From an uncultured Thermanaerothrix sp. (GTDB lineage Bacteria > Chloroflexota > Anaerolineae > Anaerolineales > Anaerolineaceae): a stretch of DNA of 64,000 nucleotides. The number at the start of each line of letters is the position of its first letter. The first letter of the stretch is position 1. The DNA lies in NCBI RefSeq assembly GCF_938028735.1, contig NZ_CALIMF010000002.1, positions 62,001-126,000 on the forward strand. Direction: 5' to 3'. The notes below the pieces were generated by a model, which worked only from the letters and a program-made list of their open reading frames with translations, was not told the DNA's origin and made no database searches. The position numbers and the translations under genes were made by a program. Of the stretch, positions 8,673 to 16,711 are shown in pieces.

Positions 8673-9638
8673 ATGCATTACCGACGTTTGGGACGCTCTG
8701 GATTAAAGGTCAGCGAAATTTCGCTGGGAGCGTGGGTGACCTTTGGCAACCAGATTGATGAAAAAACCGCCATTGACTTGATCCATGCCGCTTATGACCA
8801 CGGGATCAACTACTTTGACAATGCCGACGTCTATGCGAATGGGCAGGCCGAGATTGTGATGGGTAAGGCCATCAAGGATCTGCCTCGTGAAGCGTTAGTG
8901 ATCTCCACCAAGGTTTTCTGGCCCACCATGCCCGGGCCGAACGGGCGCGGCCTCTCTCGCAAGCATGTTATGGAATCCATTCATGCATCGTTGCGACGCC
9001 TGGGCACCGATTACGTTGACCTGTACTTTTGCCATCGTTACGATCCCGATACGCCACTTGAAGAGGTCGCGCGGGTTATGGACGATCTGGTGCACCAGGG
9101 CAAGGTGCTCTATTGGGGCACCTCAGAATGGCGCGGGGCGCAGATCACTCAGGTGTATGGGATCTGCCGGCAATACGGGCTGGTGCCGCCAACAATGGAA
9201 CAACCTCAATACAACCTGTTGCATCGCCGTCGGGTGGAAGAGGAATTGGCACCAGTATGTCATGAACTGGGTATCGGGCTGACCACCTGGAGTCCACTTG
9301 CTTTTGGTATCCTTACTGGCAAATACAACGAGGGCATCCCTGCCGGCAGTCGGGCCTCGCTTCCCGACATGGCCTGGATACGAGACATGCTCACCCCTGA
9401 CCGTATTGCGAAGGTGCGCCAGCTGACTGACCTAGCAAAGGAACTCGGCATCACGCCAGCACAGCTTGCTATAGCCTGGGTATTACGCCGCAAGGAAGTT
9501 TCCAGCGTTATTACGGGGGCTACTCGTCTAGAGCAATTGGATGAAAACCTAGGGGCTGCCGAGGCAGTGGACAAACTTACAGATGACGTGCTAGAACGCA
9601 TTGACCGCATTGTTGGGGTGCCCAGCGACAACGATTAA
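8673..9638 (+). CDS. Aldo/keto reductase (Kv-beta type)
   Basis: A 321-residue NADPH-dependent AKR barrel. The tetrad is present: Asp49 (YFDNAD), Tyr54 (VYANG), Lys80 (ISTKVFW) and His121 (FCHRYD). The N-terminal MHYRRLGRSGLKVSE is typical of the voltage-gated potassium channel beta-subunit-like group, which reduces small aldehydes and ketones. GAGGAGGT lies just before the ATG. Its position 33 bp after kamA and before a strong terminator makes a two-gene unit likely, but nothing shows that its substrate derives from beta-lysine. Confidence 0.9.
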   Translation: MHYRRLGRSGLKVSEISLGAWVTFGNQIDEKTAIDLIHAAYDHGINYFDNADVYANGQAEIVMGKAIKDLPREALVISTKVFWPTMPGPNGRGLSRKHVMESIHASLRRLGTDYVDLYFCHRYDPDTPLEEVARVMDDLVHQGKVLYWGTSEWRGAQITQVYGICRQYGLVPPTMEQPQYNLLHRRRVEEELAPVCHELGIGLTTWSPLAFGILTGKYNEGIPAGSRASLPDMAWIRDMLTPDRIAKVRQLTDLAKELGITPAQLAIAWVLRRKEVSSVITGATRLEQLDENLGAAEAVDKLTDDVLERIDRIVGVPSDND

Positions 9639-9660
9639 CCCCCCTATGAACTGTACATTA

Positions 9661-9692
9661 AAAACGCGGTGAGGCAAATCACCGCGTTTTTA
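9661..9692. terminator. Bidirectional intrinsic terminator
   Basis: AAAACGCGGTGA (9661-9672) pairs perfectly with TCACCGCGTTTT (9679-9690) around a GGCAAA loop. A-rich and T-rich arms make it work for both the kamA-AKR unit and the convergent membrane protein gene. Confidence 0.88.
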
Positions 9693-9731
9693 ATTGTCAT
9701 GGCAAGTCCAAGTATTTACTTTCAAGAACAC

Positions 9732-10145
9732 TCAGGCCTCTTTTCGGGCCAAACCGCCCAAAATGACCATCCGCACCTCAGGCAAATCGGTGTACCAGAT
9801 CAAAAAGGCCGAAAACCCCATCGCAACCACCGTCATCAAGACGTAAGGGACATTGAATACCTGGCTCCCGTCTACATTAACAGTGACACGGGATAGCACT
9901 AGCATTAGTCGGCTGATAATATTAAACCCCTGAGAGAACGAAATCAGATACCATGGCCACGCCGCCAAACTGCGCCGCAAGATTTGAATTGCTCCGACCA
10001 AAGCCAGCACCGCCAGTACTACCGGCAACCACCATTCCTGCGAGGCGGGATTAAACGAGGTCGGTGGGTATAAGAGCAACGGAATCACCTGAAGAATCAA
10101 GAAGGTCGCAATTACACCCGGCTGAAAGAAAACCCTGGGCAACAT
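9732..10145 (-). CDS. Four-helix membrane protein of unknown function
   Basis: 137 residues with about four hydrophobic segments (near 8-26, 40-57, 65-85 and 100-120). The C-terminus (GGLARKEA) should be soluble. I recognise no family. The ATG at 10145 follows AAGGAGAG, and a consensus SigA promoter lies 50-80 bp upstream, so it is a real, separately transcribed gene ending at the shared terminator at 9661-9692. Confidence 0.78.
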   Translation of the reverse strand: MLPRVFFQPGVIATFLILQVIPLLLYPPTSFNPASQEWWLPVVLAVLALVGAIQILRRSLAAWPWYLISFSQGFNIISRLMLVLSRVTVNVDGSQVFNVPYVLMTVVAMGFSAFLIWYTDLPEVRMVILGGLARKEA

Positions 10146-10197
10146 GCTATCTCTCCTTGAACGATACTCAAAAATTCGGGGGGATCACCGTGCCACG

Positions 10198-10226
10198 ATA
10201 ATAGTGCACAACCTTGCCTTTGTCAA
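10198..10226 (-). promoter_or_regulatory. SigA promoter for the membrane protein gene
   Basis: Minus strand TTGACA (10226-10221), 17 bp, TATTAT (10203-10198); expected start near 10191. Its hexamers and spacing are identical to the divergent liv promoter. Confidence 0.8.
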
Positions 10227-10276
10227 GCAAAAGCGCTAAAATTTATTTGCTACACTTGATAAATGTCTTCAAACTC

Positions 10277-10305
10277 TTGACAAAACCCAAAGGCTCACCT
10301 ATTAT
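10277..10305 (+). promoter_or_regulatory. SigA promoter for the liv operon
   Basis: TTGACA (10277-10282), 17 bp, TATTAT (10300-10305). Expected start near 10312, almost 200 bp before the first gene. Between the two divergent promoters lies ATTTAT (10241-10246) with its inverted partner ATAAAT (10259-10264). Confidence 0.82.
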
Positions 10306-10311
10306 TGTGCG

Positions 10312-10510
10312 CAATTAATCAGAGGCAATTCTCACCCCCTGGTGCGCATCCTCTCATCTCAGCCCTCTTGACGCTCCTAGTTGAAATAGGCGTTGCACCC
10401 ACACTTCAACCAAAGGAGGTGATAGCATTCAATTCTAGCCCAATCTGATTTTAAACCCCTTTTCCCACTCATTTTGTTTTCCACAACTCTAAAGCCAATA
10501 GGAGGAGAAT
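10312..10510 (+). promoter_or_regulatory. Long structured 5' leader of the liv operon
   Basis: About 199 nt of leader with no credible ORF. GTTGAA (10380-10385) pairs with TTCAAC (10405-10410); GGTGC (10341-10345) can pair with GCACC (10395-10399). An ideal Shine-Dalgarno-like AAAGGAGGTGAT (10412-10423) has no start codon after it, and TCACCCCCT (10332-10340) could pair with its core with one mismatch. This suggests leader-based control, but I recognise no known riboswitch. Confidence 0.45.
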
Positions 10511-11680
10511 ATGCGCTCGGTTAAGTTCCTGTATGTGGTTCTTGCTATGGCAATGATCCTAGCGGCGTGTGCACCCACTGGCGGAGGTGGTGCAGCCCAA
10601 CCTAAAGAGTTAAAAGTCGCCATTCTCGCACCTCTCTCGGGCCCGGTTCCAACCTTCGGTGTCTCCACCCGCGATGGCGCCCTCATGGCCATTGATGAAT
10701 GGAACGCCAAGGGCGGTGTTCTGGGCATGAAGATTGTGCCCATCGTTGAGGACAGCCAATGCACTCCTGACCCGGCCGTCAACGCTGCGAATAAAGTCAT
10801 TGACCAAGATGGCGTGAAGTTCATCATTGGCGAGGTCTGCTCCAAGGCTTCCATCCCGGTGTCGGAGATCGCCAACGCTAAAGGCGTCATCCAAATCAGT
10901 CCAACTTCCACCAACGTCAACGTGACGGTCGACAGCCAGGGCAAAGTGAAGCCCTACATCTTCCGCGCCTGCTTCATCGATCCTTTCCAGGGACAGGTTG
11001 GAGCAAAATTCGCTTGGGAGAAGCTTGGGGCTAAGAAGGCTTTCATCATGCTAGATCAGGCCAACGACTACGTGAAGGGTCTAGCCGAAGAGTTTGAAAA
11101 AGCCTTTACAGCTCTGGGTGGCGAAGTTGTGGGCAAAGCTACTTACACGGCAAAAGATACCGACTTCTCCGCCATTCTAGCCCAGGTGGCCGAAGCCAAA
11201 CCTGATGTCGTTTACTTGCCCGACTACTATAATGTGGTCAATCTGGTCACCAAACAAGCCAAGGAGAAAGGGATCAACGTGCCCTTTGTCGGCGGCGATG
11301 GTTGGGACTCGGCCGATCTTGATCTGGCAGCGGCCGATGGTGGGTACTTCACCAACCACTACTCGCCGGATGATCCTCGCCCCGAAGTACAGAACTTCCG
11401 CAAGGCATACGGTGAGAAATATAAAGATGAGAACGGCAACCCCAAAGTACCCGATGCCCTCGCCGCATTGGCTTATGACGCCACCAACTTGCTCTTTGAA
11501 GCCATCACGCAGGCCGGCACAACCGATACCGCTAAAGTGAAAGATGCCCTGGAGAAAATCAAGTTTAGCGGCGTCTCGGGTCAGATCACTTTCGATGCGA
11601 ACCACAACCCGATCAAATCTGCCGTAATCCTTGCCGTCAAGGACGGCGCAGTCAAGTTTGAAACGGTAGTCAATCCGTGA
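10511..11680 (+). CDS. livJ: Branched-chain amino-acid ABC transporter, substrate-binding lipoprotein
   Basis: 389 residues of the type I periplasmic-binding fold used by LivJ/LivK. It starts with a lipoprotein signal peptide with lipobox LAAC (Cys20) and a Gly-rich tether, so it is anchored outside the membrane. The conserved ILAPLSGPV and GEVCSKASIPVSEIAN segments fit ligand-binding lobe 1. AGGAGGAG precedes the ATG. Four transporter genes follow. Branched-chain amino acids are the default substrate, although relatives bind urea, amides or aromatic acids. Confidence 0.9.
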   Translation: MRSVKFLYVVLAMAMILAACAPTGGGGAAQPKELKVAILAPLSGPVPTFGVSTRDGALMAIDEWNAKGGVLGMKIVPIVEDSQCTPDPAVNAANKVIDQDGVKFIIGEVCSKASIPVSEIANAKGVIQISPTSTNVNVTVDSQGKVKPYIFRACFIDPFQGQVGAKFAWEKLGAKKAFIMLDQANDYVKGLAEEFEKAFTALGGEVVGKATYTAKDTDFSAILAQVAEAKPDVVYLPDYYNVVNLVTKQAKEKGINVPFVGGDGWDSADLDLAAADGGYFTNHYSPDDPRPEVQNFRKAYGEKYKDENGNPKVPDALAALAYDATNLLFEAITQAGTTDTAKVKDALEKIKFSGVSGQITFDANHNPIKSAVILAVKDGAVKFETVVNP

Positions 11681-11709
11681 GTCGCACGTCTTGAAACTGT
11701 AGCAAAGCA

Positions 11710-11737
11710 GGGGGGCGCCATTTCCGGGCTGCCCCCC
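11710..11737 (+). promoter_or_regulatory. Hairpin between livJ and livH
   Basis: GGGGGGC (11710-11716) pairs with GCCCCCC (11731-11737); GCC/GGC inside extends the stem past a bulged T. No T-run follows, so partial termination or 3' protection of the abundant binding-protein mRNA is more likely than a full stop. Confidence 0.6.
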
Positions 11738-11774
11738 CGCATGCTGCAAGATCGGCATTGGGAGCCCAGAGCCT

Positions 11775-12896
11775 ATGCAAACTGTACAAGTGCCCTCAAC
11801 TCCGGTTGTTTATCACCGCCAACAACCCTTACTATGGGTTGGTAGGGGTTTCTTTGCCATTTTAGGTCTATTGGTCCTCTACATTCTTGGCACCAACTTG
11901 ATTAAGAACCCCACTCTTTTCGCCCAAATTTTTATCAGCGGATTGCAATTGGGCTTCGTCTATGCAATGATCGCCCTTGGCTATACCATGGTGTACGGTA
12001 TTGTCAAATTGATCAATTTTGCCCATGGCGATGTCTTCATGGTCGGAGCTTTCACCAGTTTTTACGCAGTTTCCAAATACCGACTGCATCAGTGGCCCAA
12101 TACTGTCTTCCCTAACCTAGATCCTGGGATAGGGGTTATTATTGGCGCCATCACTGTCATCTTGCTTTCCATGCTGGTGTGTATGATTTTAGCCATTACC
12201 ATCGAACGCGTGGCTTATAAGCCACTGCGCGATGCACCCCGGATTTCAGCCCTTATTACCGCCATTGGCGTATCTTTCTTCTTGGAATTTTATGGCGCGT
12301 TGAACTTTGTCTTCTCGCCCCGTTTTATCCCCTACGAACGCCCTTTTGAAGTCGTGGCTTGGTATATCAAAGATGGAATTCACCGTGTGCTACCCGGACA
12401 ACAAGCGCCCGAGAATAGCATCACGTTTTCCAATATTTTTCTCATCATTATTGGCGTTTCCATTCTTATCCAACTCCTTTTGCAATATTTGGTTCGCCGC
12501 ACCAAAATTGGTATTGCCATGCGTGCCTGTTCCTATGACCGACAAGCCGCACGACTGATGGGCATTGATGTAGACCGTGTTATCTCATTCACCTTTGCCG
12601 TAGGAGCCGCCTTTGCTGGGGCCGGTGGTGTCCTTTATGCCATTGCTTACAGCCTTATATGGACCCAACTGGGCATCTTACCCGGCTTGAAAGCCTTCGT
12701 TGCTGCTGTGTTGGGAGGGATCGGCAGCATTCCAGGTGCTTTCGTCGGGGCTCTGATCATGGGGCAGGCTGAGGCAATGACCATGGGCTATATTTCTACC
12801 CCTATGCGCGACGCGGTGGCCTTCACCATTCTCATCATTGTGCTATTGCTTCGTCCAACTGGCATTTTCGGCGAACCCGAAAAAGAAAAAGCCTAA
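11775..12896 (+). CDS. livH: Branched-chain amino-acid ABC transporter permease LivH
   Basis: A 373-residue inner-membrane permease with about eight to nine helices. The family segments GLQLGFVYAMIALGYTMVYGIVKLIN (split across TM2-3), AHGDVFMVGAF, and the coupling region with MGIDVDRVI near residue 255 contact the ATPases. It is longer than the usual 290-310 residues because of an N-terminal extension with one extra hydrophobic stretch and an insertion near 100. GGGAG precedes the ATG. livM begins 12 bp after its stop. Confidence 0.92.
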   Translation: MQTVQVPSTPVVYHRQQPLLWVGRGFFAILGLLVLYILGTNLIKNPTLFAQIFISGLQLGFVYAMIALGYTMVYGIVKLINFAHGDVFMVGAFTSFYAVSKYRLHQWPNTVFPNLDPGIGVIIGAITVILLSMLVCMILAITIERVAYKPLRDAPRISALITAIGVSFFLEFYGALNFVFSPRFIPYERPFEVVAWYIKDGIHRVLPGQQAPENSITFSNIFLIIIGVSILIQLLLQYLVRRTKIGIAMRACSYDRQAARLMGIDVDRVISFTFAVGAAFAGAGGVLYAIAYSLIWTQLGILPGLKAFVAAVLGGIGSIPGAFVGALIMGQAEAMTMGYISTPMRDAVAFTILIIVLLLRPTGIFGEPEKEKA

Positions 12897-12908
12897 GGAG
12901 AGCCCATC

Positions 12909-14267
12909 ATGGAATTGGGATTTCTACTCGGTTCCTTGCTCAAAATCATTGCCATCATTGCCTATATCTACGGGCTGATGTGGGTGCTTGGCCGTCCCTC
13001 GATCTGGGCAAAAATTGCCGGCCTGGTGGGGGCATTTGCAGTGGTACAACTAGCGCTCACCGATATTAATGGTTTTCGTCTTCTCAACAACTTTGACAAC
13101 GGGTTGCTTTTTCAGGCCTGTGCCATGACCATGGTCGCACTGGGGTTAAACCTGATCTATGGTTTCAACGGCCAATTCAGTTTGGGACAATGGGGCTTCT
13201 ATGGCATTGGCGCCTATGCTGCGGCTGATATCACTTACCGCTGGATTAATGGCGATGCGCGTGGGCTTTTGGTATTGGGTCTGGGCACTTTACTAGGAAC
13301 CTTGGTCTTAATAGGCATCAACACATGGTTACAGCGTTTTCGGGGTATCCCAGTGCTTTCCTCATTCACCCTCTACCTGATTGGTGCTCTCATTGCCGGA
13401 ACTGTAGCCGTCTATCTGGGTAATCAATTAAACCCTCTTATCACCCCATTATTAGGGACAGCGGGCGAGCCCGGTCCCCTCAATACGCCTGCAGTCCAAC
13501 AGATTATTTACTTCCTCTCAGTTATCCTGGCCGGGATTTTTGCTGCCCAGATCTCATTCCTCTTTGGCTTGCCCGTGCTAACACTAGGGAGCGATTACTT
13601 CGGCATCGCCACATTGGGGTTCACCATCGTAGTTAATACCCTCATGGTCAACTCCGATACGATCTTGCCTTTCCCCGAGATGAAAGGGGGACGAGGCATG
13701 ATTGGCATCCCCAAACTGACCACGTGGTTCTCGGCTTTCTTCTTCATGATGCTGGTTATCATCATTATGCGCAATCTCATTCATTCCAGTACCGGGCGCT
13801 CTCTGGTTGCCGTGCGCGAGGACGAGGTTGCGGCTAAAGCCATGGGGATTGACGTCGCTGGAGCAAAGTTATTTGCCTTCGTGGTCGGGAGCTTTTTCGC
13901 CGGCTTGGGCGGTGCCGTTTATGCACACTACATTGGCTTCCTCAGTCCAGGAACGTTTGATTTCTTGGCCGGGTTCAACCCCTTGATCATTGTGGTCTTC
14001 GGTGGCCTGGGAAGCATGACTGGCACCATCACAGCCACGTTTGGATGGATCTTCTTCCTCGAAGGTATGCTACGTGTGCTCCTTAGCCAAATGGGCACCG
14101 AAGCCCCCACCTGGCGCTTTGTGCTTTACCCAATCACCCTACTTCTGCTTATGTTGATCCGCCCTCAGGGGCTGCTCGGTTCTGTGGAATGGGGCTTCCT
14201 TAAGGGCCCGCAATTCACCCCTGCCCCACGCTCTCGCCCCGAACCGGCGCACGAGAGTGTTGCTTGA
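12909..14267 (+). CDS. livM: Branched-chain amino-acid ABC transporter permease LivM
   Basis: 452 residues, the second permease of the importer. The N-terminal half has extra hydrophobic segments. The diagnostic GLNLIYGFNGQFSLGQ region (near 78-93) and the coupling loop MGIDVAGAKL (near 315) are present. Many LivM proteins are 300-430 residues, so this is long but not broken. It lies 12 bp after livH and 12 bp before livG. Confidence 0.92.
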   Translation: MELGFLLGSLLKIIAIIAYIYGLMWVLGRPSIWAKIAGLVGAFAVVQLALTDINGFRLLNNFDNGLLFQACAMTMVALGLNLIYGFNGQFSLGQWGFYGIGAYAAADITYRWINGDARGLLVLGLGTLLGTLVLIGINTWLQRFRGIPVLSSFTLYLIGALIAGTVAVYLGNQLNPLITPLLGTAGEPGPLNTPAVQQIIYFLSVILAGIFAAQISFLFGLPVLTLGSDYFGIATLGFTIVVNTLMVNSDTILPFPEMKGGRGMIGIPKLTTWFSAFFFMMLVIIIMRNLIHSSTGRSLVAVREDEVAAKAMGIDVAGAKLFAFVVGSFFAGLGGAVYAHYIGFLSPGTFDFLAGFNPLIIVVFGGLGSMTGTITATFGWIFFLEGMLRVLLSQMGTEAPTWRFVLYPITLLLLMLIRPQGLLGSVEWGFLKGPQFTPAPRSRPEPAHESVA

Positions 14268-14279
14268 AAGGAGTAGCCC

Positions 14280-15083
14280 ATGGAGATGAAATCCAACGGA
14301 AACAAACCCACTGTCCTTGAGATACGCGGTCTCACGAAGTTTTTTGGCGGTTTGGCGGCGGTGCGCAATTTCGACCTGACCCTGAAACAGGGGGAACTGG
14401 TTGGGTTGATCGGTCCGAACGGTGCCGGCAAAACTACCGTTTTTAATATGATCACTGGGTTATATGTGCCCACCAGTGGAGAAATTTACTTCAATGGGAC
14501 AAACGTTGTCGGATTGGAACCCCATGAGATTACCCGCATGGGTATTGCGCGCACCTTCCAGAACATCCGCCTCTTCCCCAACTTAACCGTGCTGGATAAT
14601 GTGCGTATTGCTTACCATCCCCACTGCGGCTACACCCTGACCGACGGTCTCTTGCGAACCCCGCGCTTCAGCGCGAAGGAAAAGGAACTGACTGAGCAGG
14701 CACTTAATTTTTTGAGCATCTTCCAGCTGGATCGCATCTACAACGAAGTCGCCAAGAACCTCCCCTACGGCGAACAGCGCCGGGTTGAAATTGCCCGTGC
14801 CTTGGCCTGCAACCCCCAACTTTTGCTCCTAGACGAGCCCGCCGCTGGTATGAACCCGCGCGAGATTATCGAGCTCATGGACCTGATCCACTTCATCCGC
14901 GAGCGATTCGATCTGACCATCTTGCTCATCGAACATCAGATGCGCGTGGTCATGGGAATTTGCGAGTGGATCACAGTTATGGATTTTGGACAGGTTATTG
15001 CCCGTGGCACCCCCAAGGAAATCCAGGAAAACCCGTTGGTCATCGAGGCCTACTTGGGAAAAGGAGTGACCCATGTTGCTTGA
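14280..15083 (+). CDS. livG: Branched-chain amino-acid ABC transporter ATPase LivG
   Basis: A 267-residue ABC ATPase. Walker A is GPNGAGKTT (near 46-54) and Walker B LLLLDEPAAG. The signature is atypical: LPYGEQRRVEIARAL, where Tyr-Gly-Glu replaces the classical Ser-Gly-Gly, a form common in LivG. AAAGGAG precedes the ATG. Its stop overlaps the livF start by 11 bases, pointing to coupled translation. Confidence 0.93.
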   Translation: MEMKSNGNKPTVLEIRGLTKFFGGLAAVRNFDLTLKQGELVGLIGPNGAGKTTVFNMITGLYVPTSGEIYFNGTNVVGLEPHEITRMGIARTFQNIRLFPNLTVLDNVRIAYHPHCGYTLTDGLLRTPRFSAKEKELTEQALNFLSIFQLDRIYNEVAKNLPYGEQRRVEIARALACNPQLLLLDEPAAGMNPREIIELMDLIHFIRERFDLTILLIEHQMRVVMGICEWITVMDFGQVIARGTPKEIQENPLVIEAYLGKGVTHVA

Positions 15084-15780
15084 AGTCCATAATCTCAACG
15101 TTTACTACGGGGCCATTCACGCCCTCCAGGGCATCTCCTTCCACGTAGAGGAGGGTGAAATCGTTACCCTCATTGGCGCCAATGGCGCTGGTAAATCCAC
15201 TACCCTGCGCACCATATCCGGTCTTTTGCGCACCCGCACGGGTTATATTCGCTATAAGGGGCGTGACATAACCAACACCCCGGCTCAGGAAATCGTTAAG
15301 ATGGGGATCAGCCACGTGCCTGAGGGGCGAAAGATCTTTGCTCCTCTTACCGTGCGCGAGAATCTGCTTATGGGTGCCTACACTCGCAACGACCCTAACG
15401 AAATTCAACGCACTATGGAGCGGGTCTTTATCTCTTTTCCACGTCTTAAGGAACGCATCAACCAGTTAGGGGGTACCCTTTCAGGCGGCGAGCAGCAAAT
15501 GCTGGCCATGGGACGAGGTTTAATGAGCCGACCCACCCTGCTGCTCCTCGACGAACCCTCCATGGGGCTAAGCCCTATTCTAGTAGAAGAAATCTTTCGC
15601 ATCATTCAAGAGATCAACCAACAAGGCACTAGTATTCTCTTGGTAGAACAAAACGCCCACATGGCGCTTTCCATCGCGCACCGGGCTTACGTGCTGGAAA
15701 CAGGGCGAATTGTGCTTTCAGGCACAGCCAAAGAAGTTGCAGAAAATCCAATGGTCAAAGCCGCTTATCTCGGCGTATGA
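15073..15780 (+). CDS. livF: Branched-chain amino-acid ABC transporter ATPase LivF
   Basis: 235 residues, the usual LivF length. Walker A GANGAGKST, signature LSGGEQQML and Walker B LLLLDEPSMGLSP are all intact. It pairs with LivG to power import. It is the last transporter gene; the PflX-like radical-SAM gene begins 15 bp later with no terminator between them. Confidence 0.94.
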   Translation: MLLEVHNLNVYYGAIHALQGISFHVEEGEIVTLIGANGAGKSTTLRTISGLLRTRTGYIRYKGRDITNTPAQEIVKMGISHVPEGRKIFAPLTVRENLLMGAYTRNDPNEIQRTMERVFISFPRLKERINQLGGTLSGGEQQMLAMGRGLMSRPTLLLLDEPSMGLSPILVEEIFRIIQEINQQGTSILLVEQNAHMALSIAHRAYVLETGRIVLSGTAKEVAENPMVKAAYLGV

Positions 15781-15795
15781 AACGCTCTTTTGTCT

Positions 15796-16704
15796 ATGGA
15801 GTTCCAACCCGCTTATATTAAACTATTGGAGAGCGGCGAACTCAAACGGCGCGTTGAAATTGCTTACACTCATTTAGAAACCTGCGATCTATGTGCTTGG
15901 AAATGCGGAGTTAATCGTCGCGCAGGGCAACTAGGTGTCTGCCGCACGGGGGAAAAGGCCAAGGTTAGCAGTTACGGTCCCCATTTTGGAGAGGAGGCCC
16001 CCCTACGCGGCTGGCGGGGTTCGGGCACCATCTTCTTCACCCGGTGTAATCTGCGCTGCCAATACTGCCAAAATTACGAAATTAGTCAGACGGATGAAGG
16101 GCACGAGGTCGAGCCAGAAGAACTGGCTGAGATCATGCTCCGCTTGCAACGTTTAGGTTGCCATAATATCAACCTAGTCTCACCCAGCCACGTAGTCGCC
16201 CAAATCCTAGCCGCCGTGCTGATCGCGGCTCAGGCGGGTTTGCGCCTACCATTAGTTTATAACACGGGCGGCTACGACTCCATGGAAAGCCTGCAACTGC
16301 TCGATAGTGTGATTGACATTTACATGCCAGATATGAAATACGCCGATCCCGATATTGCTAAGCGCTTCTCACGCATCCCGAACTACCCTCAAGTCAATCG
16401 GGACGCTGTGCGCGAGATGCATCGGCAGGTTGGTGATTTACAAGTGGATGAGAACGGAATTGCTGTGCGCGGTTTGTTGGTACGTCACCTGGTTTTACCC
16501 AATAATCTGGCCGGCACCGAGACAATTGTCCAATTCTTGGCCCAGGAAATTTCCCCTCACACGTACCTTAACATCATGGACCAATACTACCCAACCTACC
16601 GTGCCCACTTGTATCCCGAAATTAACCGCCGCATTACAGCGGAAGAATTCCGAAAGGCAGTAGAGGCAGCCCATCGTGCGGGATTATACCGACTAGACAA
16701 ATAA
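15796..16704 (+). CDS. PflX-like radical SAM protein
   Basis: 302 residues. The radical-SAM cluster motif is CNLRCQYC, read as CxxxCxxC, after the TIFFTR strand. An N-terminal region with CDLCAWKC and VCRTG resembles the Cys-rich segment of the pyruvate-formate-lyase-activase-like group COG1313 (PflX), whose substrate is not known to me. I chose the ATG at 15796 over an upstream in-frame TTG (15790). No glycyl-radical enzyme lies in this window. It may simply ride on the liv transcript. Confidence 0.82.
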   Translation: MEFQPAYIKLLESGELKRRVEIAYTHLETCDLCAWKCGVNRRAGQLGVCRTGEKAKVSSYGPHFGEEAPLRGWRGSGTIFFTRCNLRCQYCQNYEISQTDEGHEVEPEELAEIMLRLQRLGCHNINLVSPSHVVAQILAAVLIAAQAGLRLPLVYNTGGYDSMESLQLLDSVIDIYMPDMKYADPDIAKRFSRIPNYPQVNRDAVREMHRQVGDLQVDENGIAVRGLLVRHLVLPNNLAGTETIVQFLAQEISPHTYLNIMDQYYPTYRAHLYPEINRRITAEEFRKAVEAAHRAGLYRLDK

Positions 16705-16711
16705 GTTGTCC

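Noticed and set aside
10412-10440. Perfect Shine-Dalgarno AAAGGAGGTGAT suggesting a hidden short gene
   Set aside because: No ATG, GTG or TTG follows at a usable distance; the best reading is an ATT followed by a stop after three codons. I kept it only as part of the leader.
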